Shown: positions 39,547 to 49,758, counted from the first letter of the stretch. The stretch: DNA of 64,000 bases from Arenicellales bacterium (GCA_958295885.1 OY282380.1:992001-1056000); one strand, 5' to 3'. The notes: generated from the sequence alone by a model not told the origin. Made by a program: numbers and translations.

Positions 39547-40665
39547 TCAGACTTCGCGGCTTTCAAAATCAATTCTCGGGTCAATGATCGTATACATCAG
39601 ATCTCCGAGAAGGTTCATGACCAATCCCAGCAGGGAAAAGAAATAGAGCGTCCCGAACATTACCGGATAGTCGCGCTTGAATGCCGCATCAAATCCAAGC
39701 AGTCCCAGTCCATCTAATGAAAATATGATTTCAATCAGAAGAGAGCCGGTAAACAGAATGCTGACGAAGGCGCCAGGAAATCCCGCAATCACAATCAGCA
39801 TGGCATTTCGAAATACGTGCCCGTATAAAACTCGTCGTTCAGTTAAACCTTTGGCGCGTGCGGTCAATACGTACTGTTGGTTGATTTGGTCCAGAAACGA
39901 GTTTTTCGTCAGCATGGCGAGCCCGGCAAATCCACCGATGACCATCGCAATCACCGGCAGTGTGATATGCCAGAAGTAATCAATGACTTTGTCCCAGAAC
40001 GACAGTTCTTCCCAATTTTCAGAGACAAGCCCTGCCAATGGAAACCAGTCCCAATACTCTCCGCCGGCGAACACGACCAAAAGAAATACCGCAAATAAAA
40101 ATCCCGGTATGGCAGTTCCAATAATCAGCGTAACGGTCGTCCAGCCATCGAAGGCTGTTCCGTCTCTCGTCGCTTTAATGATTCCAAGCGGAATGGAGAT
40201 CAAATACACCAGCAGCGTGGTCCATACGCCCAATGAAATGGAAACTGGCATTTTTTCGAGCACCAAATCCGTTACGGTCTGATCTCGAAAGAAGCTCGTG
40301 CCAAAATCGAACTTCAAATAGCCGATGACTGTCTGAATGAAGCGCTCATGCAGCGGCTTGTCGAATCCAAAACGTTTTTCCAGCTCTTCGATCAATTCAG
40401 GATCGAGTCCCTGTGCTCCTCGATATTTGCTGGTTGCTTTGCTGCTCGCAGCGGAGCCCAGTTGCGCTTCGTTCTGACTGAGCGTCTCACCGGTTCCAGT
40501 CTGCGTCACTCTCTCCGTCATTTCACCGCCAACACCGGTAAGCTCAGAAATCAACTGCTCAACGGGACCGCCTGGGGCTACATGGATCACCACAAAATTG
40601 ATGACCATGATGGCAAATAGAGTTGGAATCATGAGCAGAACGCGCCGAACGATATAGGCAGTCAT
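39547..40665 (-). CDS. yejB: Peptide ABC transporter permease (YejB-like)
   Basis: A 372-residue permease. An N-terminal helix begins Y-I-V-R-R-V-L-L-M-I-P. A large hydrophilic insert (residues 45-95) ends in E-L-E-K-R-F-G-F-D-K-P. The permease loop reads T-A-R-A-K-G-L. The C-terminal part has I-E-I-I-F-S-L-D-G-L-G and ends D-P-R-I-D-F. Its ATG overlaps the yejA stop as ATGA. Confidence 0.9.
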   Translation of the reverse strand: MTAYIVRRVLLMIPTLFAIMVINFVVIHVAPGGPVEQLISELTGVGGEMTERVTQTGTGETLSQNEAQLGSAASSKATSKYRGAQGLDPELIEELEKRFGFDKPLHERFIQTVIGYLKFDFGTSFFRDQTVTDLVLEKMPVSISLGVWTTLLVYLISIPLGIIKATRDGTAFDGWTTVTLIIGTAIPGFLFAVFLLVVFAGGEYWDWFPLAGLVSENWEELSFWDKVIDYFWHITLPVIAMVIGGFAGLAMLTKNSFLDQINQQYVLTARAKGLTERRVLYGHVFRNAMLIVIAGFPGAFVSILFTGSLLIEIIFSLDGLGLLGFDAAFKRDYPVMFGTLYFFSLLGLVMNLLGDLMYTIIDPRIDFESREV

Positions 40666-42626
40666 GACGGCACCTCCATTTTTCGGTGGCGGCGGTAGAA
40701 ATAAGCGAATAATCCGACGACTGCAAAAATTGCGATCGCCGCCATTGCCTTGTTCAGCATCGATGGAACGGATTCTGCTGCCAGGTCGCTCAGTCCACTT
40801 TCAATCTCATCTGCGAGAGCGGCCGCTTTCGCGTCGTCATACCACCATCGGTCGATCATCAAGCCCGCTAGAAGGTAACCGGTGGGACGAGAAAATTTAT
40901 CCCAATGCAGCACGCGGTGATTCTGAATGTGCCAGTTGGGGATGACATAGTGACCGAATAGCAAAACCCGATCGAGAGCCCGCGTACGCTCCACCAGTGA
41001 TTCGCGGTCCGGCGCATTGACGACGAGTTCGATGAGTTCGTCAATGACCGGATCTTTGATCCCGGGATAGTTTCGGGTGCTCGGAATGTCAGCAGCAGCC
41101 GTGCTCCAGTAATTTCTCTGCTCGTTTCCGGGTGAATTCGACTGTCCCCATCCGGCAACAAACATGTCGAAGTCCCGATTGCGAATGCGGAACGTGTACT
41201 GACTGGGGTCAACCAGGCGAATTTCAGTATCGATGCCCAGTCTCTCCAGATTTCTCGCAAACGGCAGCACGATGCGCTCGAACGCTTGGCTGACCAGCAG
41301 GATTTCGATGCTCATGGGTTCTCCGGTCTGTTCGTTCACCAGCTTCAGATCTTTGACCACCCAGCCTGCTTTTGCAAGCAGGCGAAACGCCTCTTTCAGG
41401 TTTTCACGCGGCCAGCCGCTGCCGTCCGTTTTCGGGGCTCGATAGGGTTCGGTAAATATTTCTGGCGGAAGCTGATCTCGGTAACGTTCCAGAATCTCCA
41501 GCTCTTCTCCTTTCGGCAGATCTGACGCTGCCAGCTCAGAATTGGAAAAATAACTCTCGGTGCGCACGTACTGTCCAAAAAACAAGGTTCTATTGCTCCA
41601 CTCAAAATCGAATGCGTAGGCCAGCGCCTTTCTGACATTTCGATCATTGAAAGGCTCGCGCCGCGTGTTCATCGCAAATCCCTGCATTCCGGTGGAAAGG
41701 TCATGCTTGATCAGTTCCTTGTTCAGCCAGCCGTTGTGAACTGCGTCAACGTCATAATCAGAGGCCCAGGCTTTCGCTTGATTTTCCACTCTCAGGTCAA
41801 TGTCCCCAGACTTCAATGCAAGCCGTATTGCAGTATCGTCGCGATAAAAGTCAGTGCGCATCGCATCGAAATTATACAGACCGACGTTTACGGGAAGCTC
41901 AGCTCCCCAGTATGACTCCACGCGTTCATAATTGATGTAGCGGCCTGGTTCAAAATCCTTGATTCGGTAGGGCCCGCTGCCGAGAGGGGGCTCCAGAGTC
42001 GTTTTCGTAAAATCTCGAGTCGCCCAGTAATGCTTTGGCAGAATCGGCATCTGTCCCACGATCAACGGCAGCTCGCGGTTGCTGCTGCCCAAAAATGTGA
42101 ATTTCACACGATGGTCGCTGAGTTTCTCAACCTTCTTAATGTCCCCGTAATACCTTCTCCAAAATACTGCCCCCTGCGTCGTCAGGATTTCGAAAGTCCA
42201 GACAACATCGTCCGCAGTGACGGGTTTCCCGTCATGCCAGCGCGCTTGGGGGCGTAAATTAAAGATGATCCAGGAACGGTCGTCTGGAACTTCCATCGAT
42301 TCAGCGATCAACCCATACATGGAAAAAGCTTCGTCTCCACTGCTGACAAGCAATGACTCAATTGCACCGGTATCCGCCGCATTTCCGATATCAATATGCC
42401 GATGAAAACTGTCGAAGGTGCCCGACGATGCCGTCCTTAGACTGCCTCCTTTCGGGGCGCGCGGATTCACGTAATCAAAATGTTTAAAGTCAGCGGCGTA
42501 CTTGGGCTCGCCATGCATCGCAATCCCGTGCACGAGTTTTACTGACTGTGCTGACACGCCAGAGACCAGCGTCAGGAGACTGAGAGTCAATCCAGTCAGA
42601 ACACAAGCCATTTGTCGATTAGTCAT
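40662..42626 (-). CDS. yejA: Peptide-binding protein (YejA-like) with an unusual C-terminal membrane anchor
   Basis: A 654-residue family-5 solute-binding protein from ATG 42626. The signal peptide ends V-S-A-Q. The mature start H-G-I-A-M-H-G-E-P-K-Y and F-D-Y-V-N-P-x-A-P-K-G-G are typical of YejA. The middle has L-P-K-H-Y-W-A-T-R-D-F and R-K-A-L-A-Y-A-F-D-F-E-W. Unlike classical YejA, the protein ends with a hydrophobic helix (A-A-I-A-I-F-A-V-V-G-L-F-A-Y-F) followed by R-R-H-R-K, which should anchor it in the inner membrane. It is the first gene of the yejABEF operon. Confidence 0.88.
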   Translation of the reverse strand: MTNRQMACVLTGLTLSLLTLVSGVSAQSVKLVHGIAMHGEPKYAADFKHFDYVNPRAPKGGSLRTASSGTFDSFHRHIDIGNAADTGAIESLLVSSGDEAFSMYGLIAESMEVPDDRSWIIFNLRPQARWHDGKPVTADDVVWTFEILTTQGAVFWRRYYGDIKKVEKLSDHRVKFTFLGSSNRELPLIVGQMPILPKHYWATRDFTKTTLEPPLGSGPYRIKDFEPGRYINYERVESYWGAELPVNVGLYNFDAMRTDFYRDDTAIRLALKSGDIDLRVENQAKAWASDYDVDAVHNGWLNKELIKHDLSTGMQGFAMNTRREPFNDRNVRKALAYAFDFEWSNRTLFFGQYVRTESYFSNSELAASDLPKGEELEILERYRDQLPPEIFTEPYRAPKTDGSGWPRENLKEAFRLLAKAGWVVKDLKLVNEQTGEPMSIEILLVSQAFERIVLPFARNLERLGIDTEIRLVDPSQYTFRIRNRDFDMFVAGWGQSNSPGNEQRNYWSTAAADIPSTRNYPGIKDPVIDELIELVVNAPDRESLVERTRALDRVLLFGHYVIPNWHIQNHRVLHWDKFSRPTGYLLAGLMIDRWWYDDAKAAALADEIESGLSDLAAESVPSMLNKAMAAIAIFAVVGLFAYFYRRHRKMEVPS

Positions 42627-43620
42627 GCGCGGTGGACATTCACCCGAGAAACCGTTCGACGCCAATGCTTTGTTGAATATTGAGATTCAAGACAATCCTT
42701 TTGTAATTTCCATGCAGTGCAAACTTCAAAAGAATCCTGAATCCGCACCGCTTCGAATTTTCATATTTTAAATGTTCATTTCGACACATATTCAGAAAGA
42801 AAAGTTCCAATTCGCTCGACTGTTGATGGTTGTGGTCTTATCCGTGCATTTGTGCCATTGAGATTGCGAAAATAAAAATTAAACTGTGAATTTCAATATT
42901 CGAACCGGATTGGTGTGTAGGACAAAGCACTGATTGAAATTTTCGCTGTCAACCGGCTAATCCACGCGACCGGCGTTTTCGGGTTGCTGAAACCCGCGTT
43001 CTTTCATTTCCAAATTCTCGACCCAATCGTCGGTCGCAAGCACTAGTTCATCTTCACTTGCGCGGTCTTCCAATATCGCCGGAAACAGCGTGCTCTGTCC
43101 ACGTCTCGACTGGTTGATAACGACATGCATCCATTGAATATCTTTCATTAGTGTTTAATGCCAATCACTTCAACTGAATTGCATCCGGGCAGTGCAGTGC
43201 ACCGAATATGCATATGATTGAGAATTGCGGTCAATCATCCTTGCCTGACGGCGCTCGACTCAAATTCTCCGAAACAATTTTCAATATATTTCGTTCTGAA
43301 TCGTAAAACAATCATACTTTTGTAAGAATTGGGACCAAGTGTGTGTTAATCGAGTCGTTCGACTGTTGAGAAAGGCGAATCATGGTTCGCCACGCTTCAG
43401 CGACAATGCGAACTGAAATTGGTTCCTTTAAAGTCAGCGAAGGAAGTTAGCGAGCCAATGATTCGGCATATAAAGTGTTGGCATGATTCCCGACGACTGC
43501 ATACGAGGCTGGGGAACAGGAATCCTGTCAAGTAAGAAGAACAGCTGGAAAAAGCACTGCCAGAGGCATTTTACGCCCTTGAGCGATTATGAAAAAATTG
43601 CTGCTTTAATTAAAATTTAA
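42627..43620. other. Long intergenic stretch between yejA and the IS66 element
   Basis: About 1 kb, AT-rich, with no recognisable gene. The only frame of note, 42957-43148 on the minus strand (63 codons), has no ribosome site or family resemblance. The last bases border the left terminal repeat of the insertion element. Confidence 0.45.
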
Positions 43621-43655
43621 GTAAATATTCGGCCAAGCCCATAGGCCGAGAGGAA

Positions 43656-44507
43656 TCAACTGTTGAGTATTTTCCTGAAGTCCCGGCACAGCGGGTACAG
43701 CCAGATATCCTTGATCGGTAATGTTGGCTTGGCGGAGGCGGCGCATTTGCCGAGTCCTTTCGTTTGACCGACATTGATCCAGTTCGCAGCCCGGTAGCAT
43801 GTACCCAAAAAGCGCTGTTCAACGAAAGTCTCAGGCAGCACCGGTCGAATCCTGTAACGATCGTACCACTGCTGCGGCAGTTCCCGGGCGAGCCTTGCAA
43901 GCAGGTGCGAGGCAAGATTGGGGCACTTGATCCAGGGCAGAATGAGAAATCCTGCATGGTTTACGATCAGCGCCAGATTGGCTTCTCTGCGCTCCCGATT
44001 CCAGCCGATGAAGTCATCCCGGGGTGCGGTTTTCCATGCTGCGGCACCGAAGCCGAAGGCGGCGACAATCTGACGGTCTATGGCAGCGAAATAACGCTGC
44101 TGAGCGCCGGGCAGGGGTTTGTATCCAAGATAATGACAGCGTTCAATGTATTCGTTCCAAAGACGTGAATCAGCGGGGGTTGACACCCGCCAAAGTTGAG
44201 GTGTTGGCAACTCATGCAGCGGCGCACGGATCGGTGTCTGCGGTGCAGTGCTGTCGGTGAAGCGGATGACCGCCCTGGGAGGCTGGCGACGAGGCGGCGG
44301 CAACACAATCAGCTGATCTCGATACATGCGCAGCATCGCCACCCGGCACGACATCTGTTTGAGTCCTCCATCGGGCTTTTTCCAATCCAGCAGCTCACAG
44401 ACCTTCTGCGACAGCCGGGTTCTGGAACTGTCAGGATGGGCGGCAATCAGTTTGCGAATGCGCTGCAGCTCCTTGGAACTGAAGTCGCGTCCGCAATATC
44501 GAGTCAT
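43656..44507 (-). CDS. DruA/DUF4338-family protein inside the IS66 element
   Basis: A 283-residue protein. ATG 44507 overlaps the tnpC stop as ATGA. An upstream ATG at 44564 would add 19 residues with no family likeness, while M-T-R-Y-C-G-R-D-F fits the family's start. The N-terminal third is helical: R-I-R-K-L-I-A-A-H-P, then C-E-L-L-D-W and G-G-L-K-Q-M-S-C-R. The core DUF4338 domain has E-Y-I-E-R-C-H-Y-L-G-Y, L-P-G-A-Q-Q-R-Y, A-W-K-T-A-P-R-D, F-I-G-W, F-L-I-L-P-W-I, P-V-L-P-E-T-F and G-T-C-Y-R-A-A-N-W-I. The family includes DruA of the Druantia defence system, yet none of druB-druE is present. It is intact and could have a role in transposition or in element-borne defence. Confidence 0.85.
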   Translation of the reverse strand: MTRYCGRDFSSKELQRIRKLIAAHPDSSRTRLSQKVCELLDWKKPDGGLKQMSCRVAMLRMYRDQLIVLPPPRRQPPRAVIRFTDSTAPQTPIRAPLHELPTPQLWRVSTPADSRLWNEYIERCHYLGYKPLPGAQQRYFAAIDRQIVAAFGFGAAAWKTAPRDDFIGWNRERREANLALIVNHAGFLILPWIKCPNLASHLLARLARELPQQWYDRYRIRPVLPETFVEQRFLGTCYRAANWINVGQTKGLGKCAASAKPTLPIKDIWLYPLCRDFRKILNS

Positions 44508-46301
44508 GGCGGCTGTGAGACGGTTGAAAGACAGCCGCGTTGCGTTGACACCGCTGCCTCGCACTTTGAGATCAGAGAACTGCGCTGGCTGACTGCATCC
44601 GATGGCTGCGACATCTCAGCCCGTCGAGCCTCGCTCATCCGCCAGGGAATGAAAGCCTCAAGATTCTCAGGCACCTGTCCGCCATTGGCGGCGCAGGCGC
44701 TGAGATATTCATACAGCCATCGATGGGGATTGAGATCCCACAAAAGCAGGCTCTGAATGATTGAGAACATCTGTGCTGCCAGCGAAGCGCTCCAGTGACT
44801 GCCCGAGCCGCGGCAGCTTTTGCGCAGCATCGCTGGGTTGCGCATCTTCCGTTCCCCAGAGTTATTATCAAGCGCAACCTGGGGATGTTTTAAAAACACC
44901 ATCAGCCCCGACCAGTGATTCTGCAGACTGCTCAGCACCTTGAGTTGGGCCGGATGCATCTGTTCTGCCGACAATTCATCCTTCAAAGTCCGCTCCAGTT
45001 GCGGGTACTGCACCGCAGCTTCGAGATAATCCCGCCGCATATGAACCCAGCAAAAAGCCAGCATGATCGCCGCATTGACCTTCGCCAATCGTTTGTAACC
45101 ACTGTAACGGTCACAAATGACAAACACTTCCTTGAGCTTTTCAGACAGTGCACTGAAGTGCTCGATCGAAACATCACCGCTGCGCGTCGGCTCAATGCGG
45201 TAGATCACCGATGAAGCGCTCTCAAACACCCACAGATACCACCGATTGCCGATTTTCCCCTCCATCTTCTCATAGACCTTCCAGCCGGTCTCGTCACAGT
45301 GAAATACCGAATCTTCCATCTGCCGCTGCATCAACTGATCCAACAGCGGCTCGAACAACGGCACCATCTTCTTCAAACCGTCAGTCACCGTACCTTGTGA
45401 GATCGCCATGCCCTGATCACGCATCTGACGCAGCAGATTGCAGGTCGAACGACTGTACGAATACTTGCTCAGCAAAATCTCAACCCACGCCGACACCCCC
45501 AGCAGTCCCTTGGCAATGACCCGCGGCGCCGGCTTGGCTGTCACCACGGCCGCAGTTTGACGGCAGTTGCAGGTCTTTGCATATTTTTTCCGCCGGATCT
45601 CGCGAAAATACGCCTTCGTAAAATATTCCAGAATCTCCGAGTTGTCGGTGTTCGACATCGGCGCATAGGAGACTGTGAAAGTATTGCCAAATTAGTTTAA
45701 ATTAGTGGATTATGAATATTTATCTCATTGATTTAATTGATATAAATATTTGTTCTGATTCAGAAATCCACGAAAATGAGAATACTTTCACAGCCTCATA
45801 GGCAGCGCCACAGGAATCGCACACCTGATCTTCAGGCGCAACATCCAAGGTTTCAACTTCACGCGGCAATTTCTCTCGAGGCGTGCGTCCATGACCCTTG
45901 CTGCCGCGCTGTGCGCCGCGCTTTTTCTTCGGCGCAGCCGACGCAGGTTCCAAAGCCTCGCTTTCTTTGACCGACTTTTTCTCAGTTTTACGACCATAGA
46001 CTTGTTTCTCCAACTGCCATACCCGCGCCTTTGTTCGCTCCAATTCCTCACTCTGCCGGCGATGCTTCTCCAGCAGCTTCAAATACTCTCGGGTTTCATG
46101 CTCCTGCTGGGACTGCTCCAAATGGAAACATTTATCTTTCCATTGTTGAGCAAGGCCCCGCCAACGGTTCACATCATACTTCAACTGAATATGCTCCCGC
46201 TTCGACCGCGTTACGAATTGTTTGGAAAAAGGCGTCGATGCACCTTTTCCCGAATCCGAAAACTCCGCAGGTGGGCTTATTGGGTTGAGCTCATTTGACA
46301 T
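44504..46301 (-). pseudogene. tnpC: IS66 transposase TnpC interrupted by a MITE
   Basis: ATG 46301 starts an N-terminal coiled coil and the zinc-finger-like C-D-S-C-G-A-A-Y. The catalytic domain continues from 45664 with M-S-N-T-D-N-S-E-I-L-E, then F-H-C-D-E-T-G-W (first Asp), I-C-D-R-Y-S-G-Y (second Asp) and L-D-N-N-S-G-E-R-K-M-R-N (final Glu). Removing the 127-bp insert at 45670-45796 plus one copy of the CATAGG duplication joins C-G-A-A-Y to A-P-M-S-N-T in frame and restores a 554-residue transposase, a normal length. As it stands the insert shifts the frame and truncates the protein. Confidence 0.88.
45670..45796. mobile_element. 127-bp MITE with 6-bp target duplication
   Basis: Terminal inverted repeats of 16 bp (AGACTGTGAAAGTATT and, read from the other end, AGGCTGTGAAAGTATT) differ at one base. 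The target duplication CATAGG stands at 45664-45669 and 45797-45802. Inside are nested inverted repeats GTGGATT/AATCCAC (45705, 45765) and AATATTTAT/ATAAATATT (45715, 45742), so the whole unit can fold into one long hairpin. It is AT-rich, codes for nothing, and lies within an otherwise complete transposase gene, which proves it inserted. Confidence 0.88.
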
Positions 46302-46387
46302 GCACGATTTACATACACTATTTGTGTCGTGGTGTCCATAGCTGAAGCAATTTTTTTCTATTCCATAAGGGTTTGCCGAATATTTAC

Positions 46388-46596
46388 CCTTTGCCCATAT
46401 CGTGTGCATTGTGCTGCGGCGAAGTTTGAAAAATACACCATGGGCTGGTTTGCAGCCGGGCACCCTGCGTTTGAAGCTGTTGAAGATCGGCGCTTGTGTG
46501 ACCCGCTCTGCCCGGCGCATTCATGTGGCTTTGTCCAGCGCTTACCCGAATCAGAACCTGTTCATGCATGTCTGGCGGCGGTTGACGCCCTCGTGA
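46388..46596 (+). pseudogene. C-terminal remnant of an IS1380-family transposase
   Basis: About 65 codons end in the typical IS1380 tail: G-T-L-R-L-K-L-L-K-I-G-A, then V-T-R-S-A-R-R-I-H-V-A-L-S-S-A-Y-P and L-F-M-H-V-W-R-R-L. Everything upstream is replaced by the IS66 element. The region 46597-46900 beyond its stop is probably the untranslated end of the same insertion sequence. Confidence 0.65.
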
Positions 46597-46952
46597 TGAT
46601 CCCCAATTCCCCTGCCTGAATTCAACTTCAGCGCCGCGGCAGTGCTCCCGCGAGGACATTGCCGGATTCGGTGTGTACGCGTTTCGAAAAAAAGCCGTCA
46701 CCCTGTGTTTTCGGCTTCGAAAATTGATGATAATCCGAGCTTTTCAGTCCAACTTTACGGGGTTTTTCAGCAGTTTCAATCCCTCAAGTGTGAGATCCGG
46801 CTGTGTGCCCCAAATTTCAAAATTTCCCAGAGGCTAATGTAGAGTCGAGGGCTGGCGCGTTTAGTATTAGGTTGAGGGGTTTACTGTTGCCGACGGCTTT
46901 CGCCTTTAGTCGGTGTCTCAATCTCAACCATAACTACGTTTCCAAACCCCCG

Positions 46953-46993
<41 letters not shown>

Positions 46994-47008
46994 GTTCAAG
47001 AATTATGC

Positions 47009-48337
47009 TTACGCCCACGGCAGGTTCTTCGTCTTCGGCGCCAGGCATACCAGACCGTGATCGTTCCACAGTCGCTTGTTGGAGAAACGCACGTATTTCC
47101 CCGCCTTTACCTGATGCTTCCGACTCAACCATTGGCGCAGCCGTTTGGTCGTATGACGATCTATCGCCGAATAGGCAGGACTGACCTGACCCAGATAGAA
47201 ATAGTTCGACCAGCCGGACAGCATCCAGTTGAGACGTCTGACCATTTCCTGCGAATCCATCAATCCATACTTACGACTTGTTTGTTCGCTGACCTTGCGG
47301 CATAGACTTTGTACGCTTGCTTTGCTGGGACGAGTGCCGATGTATACGCTGCCGTTGGTACGGTAATTCCATCCGATTCGGTAGCCGAGAAACTTCATCG
47401 ACTCCTGCGGACAGCGCAAACAGCGCGTTTTGTCGCGGTTGATCGGCAACTGCAACTGATTCATCATCCGTTCGACTGCCGTCAGCATCTGCCGTGCAGA
47501 ACTTCTGCCGAAGATGCTCAAATCATCCGCATAACACACGATGTGCGCTCCAAACCGCTGGGCATAGCCCAACCGCTTCCAGCCGACAATGAAACGGCGC
47601 ATGTACACATTGCTCAACAAAGGCGAAATCGGCGCACCCTGAGGCGTACCCTTTCGTTCCTTGCGAGCACGACATGTCGGTCCGCCACCATTGTCGTCCT
47701 TTGCAACGACCGGCATTTCCAACCACGCCTTGATCAGCCCAAGCATCCTGCCGTCACTGACGCGACGCGCCACGCTTTTCATCAACTGCGCATGTGGAAT
47801 CTCACCGAAATAGTTGCTCAGGTCACAGTCCACAACTTCGTTGAAGCCATGGTTGAGTAGACCGTGCGCGCGTTTTACGGCATCGTTCGCACTTCGTTTC
47901 GCTCGGTAGGCATACTGTTCATCTTGTAGATCGGCCTCGAAAATCGGCGACAATATCAACATTGCCACCGTCTGCGCCACCCGATCCCGTATGCACGGTA
48001 TCCCCAGTTTACGAAACCTGCCGGATTCCTTCTTGGGTATCTTCACCTCCAGAACCGCGCCCGGCTGGTACGTCCCATGTCTTAAATCCTGCGACAATTC
48101 CCCGAGCCAACGATCTACGCTATTCGCTTCAATGTGTGCGAAACTCTCACCGTCCACTCCCGCAATGCCGCCGTTTCGGCGCACCATGCGATATGCTTCC
48201 CGCAGAAAATCATCGCGCCACATCTTGTCGCTCAACGTATAAAATCGAAACTCGGGTTCTGCCTTCGCTTTTGCATATAGAACATTCTGGAATTTCTGAA
48301 CCTTGTTTGATTCTGATAGACTTTCGTCAGTAATCAT
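47009..48337 (-). CDS. ltrA: Group II intron reverse transcriptase/maturase
   Basis: A 442-residue protein. RT blocks are visible in order: F-L-R-E-A-Y-R-M-V-R-R-N-G-G-I-A-G-V-D-G, R-K-L-G-I-P-C-I-R-D-R-V-A-Q, D-C-D-L-S-N-Y-F-G-E-I-P, G-T-P-Q-G-A-P-I-S-P-L-L-S-N, and the catalytic Y-A-D-D followed by F-L-G-Y. A maturase (X) domain with L-S-G-W-S-N-Y-F follows. No HNH endonuclease domain is seen at the end, as in several bacterial intron classes. It appears intact. Confidence 0.92.
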   Translation of the reverse strand: MITDESLSESNKVQKFQNVLYAKAKAEPEFRFYTLSDKMWRDDFLREAYRMVRRNGGIAGVDGESFAHIEANSVDRWLGELSQDLRHGTYQPGAVLEVKIPKKESGRFRKLGIPCIRDRVAQTVAMLILSPIFEADLQDEQYAYRAKRSANDAVKRAHGLLNHGFNEVVDCDLSNYFGEIPHAQLMKSVARRVSDGRMLGLIKAWLEMPVVAKDDNGGGPTCRARKERKGTPQGAPISPLLSNVYMRRFIVGWKRLGYAQRFGAHIVCYADDLSIFGRSSARQMLTAVERMMNQLQLPINRDKTRCLRCPQESMKFLGYRIGWNYRTNGSVYIGTRPSKASVQSLCRKVSEQTSRKYGLMDSQEMVRRLNWMLSGWSNYFYLGQVSPAYSAIDRHTTKRLRQWLSRKHQVKAGKYVRFSNKRLWNDHGLVCLAPKTKNLPWA

Positions 48338-48834
48338 TGCCTTGCTTCCTTCCTATCCTGTTTTGAACCAGGGCTCCTTTCCTCCGCCGGCATTACCCGA
48401 CCTCTTCGGTACTACGAGCCCATCCGCCACCCGGACGACCTGACCTGTCCCTCGCGGGCTGTCAGTTGGTGCGTGCCACACCATCGCCAGGGCTTCCCGT
48501 GTTGCTGCTTCTTCCCTCTTCCATGCGTGCCAGCGCCAATACCCCGGCGAGAGTGGGCAGTGCTCTTGTCGCTCACTTCCTGTTCCCACTTCCAGTCTTC
48601 CCCTTATTCTCGGAGGGTCGACTCTCGCAATTACCGGTTTCGGGGCCTGCTCGGCGTTCACTCACGTTCCGGCCCACATGCTTGCTAAGTCGCTCAACCG
48701 CGACCCTTTTACACCAGAGTGCTTCAGTCCATGTCGTTACCTCCATAAACCGCCCTGGCTGCTACCAACCGGAGCGACAGTTGTTGTGTGGGTTTCGCAC
48801 CCACTGAAAAGAAGCGCCTTTCCACGGCGCACGA

Positions 48835-49758
48835 GAAATACGGGCTAAAATTGACAAAATTAAATTCAAGAACCCGCATGATCGGCTGTTCTGCGAGATA
48901 TATGGAGACCCGCGCAATGGTATGGATCTGTTCGAACTGGTCTTGACGGCTGACGAGTTCAATGCGTTTGACTGGCGGACATTGCGTGCGCAGCCGACGG
49001 TTCATTTCATGCCGGACTCGAGCAAAAAACAAATTGATCTTCGGTATTCGGTCAGGTCCAAAAGGTCCGGTGCGGACTGCAGGATGGTATTCATGCTGGA
49101 GCACAAGAGCTGGCAGGATGTGAAATTGATGGTGCAGCTGCTGGAATATCAGACTGCGGTGTACGGAAAACAGATGATTCCGATATTGCCGATATTGATC
49201 TATCATGGTCGGGAATCGAAGTGGCCTTACAATTTGGAGTTCCACCAGAATCTGGCATCCGATTCACCGGAAATGATCGAGATGTTCGGTCGACAGGTTT
49301 TGAACTTCATTGTGCGCTGCGTGAACTTGCGCCGACCGCAGGTTCAGCAGCAGATAATGGAAAGGAAATTGGAAACTAAGCTGATATTGTAAATATTTGA
49401 CAGGATATGGGATGCGGATCTTAAAATGGTCGCCGAGTTGCTTCGTATGGGGCAGGAACTTGACGATACGCGTCGAAAAGTATTGATTGGAAAGGCGGTT
49501 GACTACATTTGCCGAGTCAAGCCGGAAATCACAAGGGAGATGATCATGGAAGTTGAGCGAGTAACCATACCGCAGGAAGTATTTACGTCCCCGTTTCTTG
49601 AAGGAACGCTAGAAAACAAGATGCAAGAGGGAATCGAGCAAGGAGCTGAGCAGAAAGCGCGGAAAGTTGCGCGAATGATGCTGCAGGACAATGAACCGAT
49701 TGACAAGATCTGCCGCTACACCGGATTGAGCTCTGACACAGTCAGGGAACTTTCGTAG
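48835..49758 (+). pseudogene. Rpn-family recombination-promoting nuclease, interrupted
   Basis: The frame reads N-P-H-D-R-L-F-C-E-I-Y-G-D from about 48866. The PD-(D/E)XK-like core is K-K-Q-I-D-L-R-Y and M-V-F-M-L-E-H-K-S, and P-I-L-P-I-L-I-Y-H-G follows, as in the Rpn/YhgA family. An in-frame TAA at 49390-49392 splits it. The same frame continues from 49393 into the helical C-terminal region (M-V-A-E-L-L-R-M-G-Q) and ends at TAG 49756-49758. The 5' end abuts the group II intron at 48832 and no start codon is left on this side. Both lesions suggest it is inactive. Confidence 0.82.

Larger units (their letters stand above)
43621..46387 (-). mobile_element. IS66-family element (ISBst12-like) carrying a DruA-family gene
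   Basis: The ends are defined by an inverted repeat: GTAAATATTCGGC at 43621 and its exact reverse complement ending at 46387, with weaker matching for another dozen bases. IS66 elements typically begin GTAA. Inside are one tnpC-type transposase gene (no tnpA or tnpB, as in the ISBst12 subgroup) and a DruA-family gene whose stop is 35 bp from the left end. The 8-bp flanks (AAATTTAA and CCTTTGCC) do not match, so no target duplication remains; the right flank abuts an IS1380 remnant. A 127-bp MITE interrupts tnpC. Confidence 0.8.

Noticed and set aside
42957..43148. 63-codon minus-strand frame between yejA and the IS66 element
   Set aside because: No ribosome site, no family resemblance and AT-rich surroundings; most likely a chance frame.
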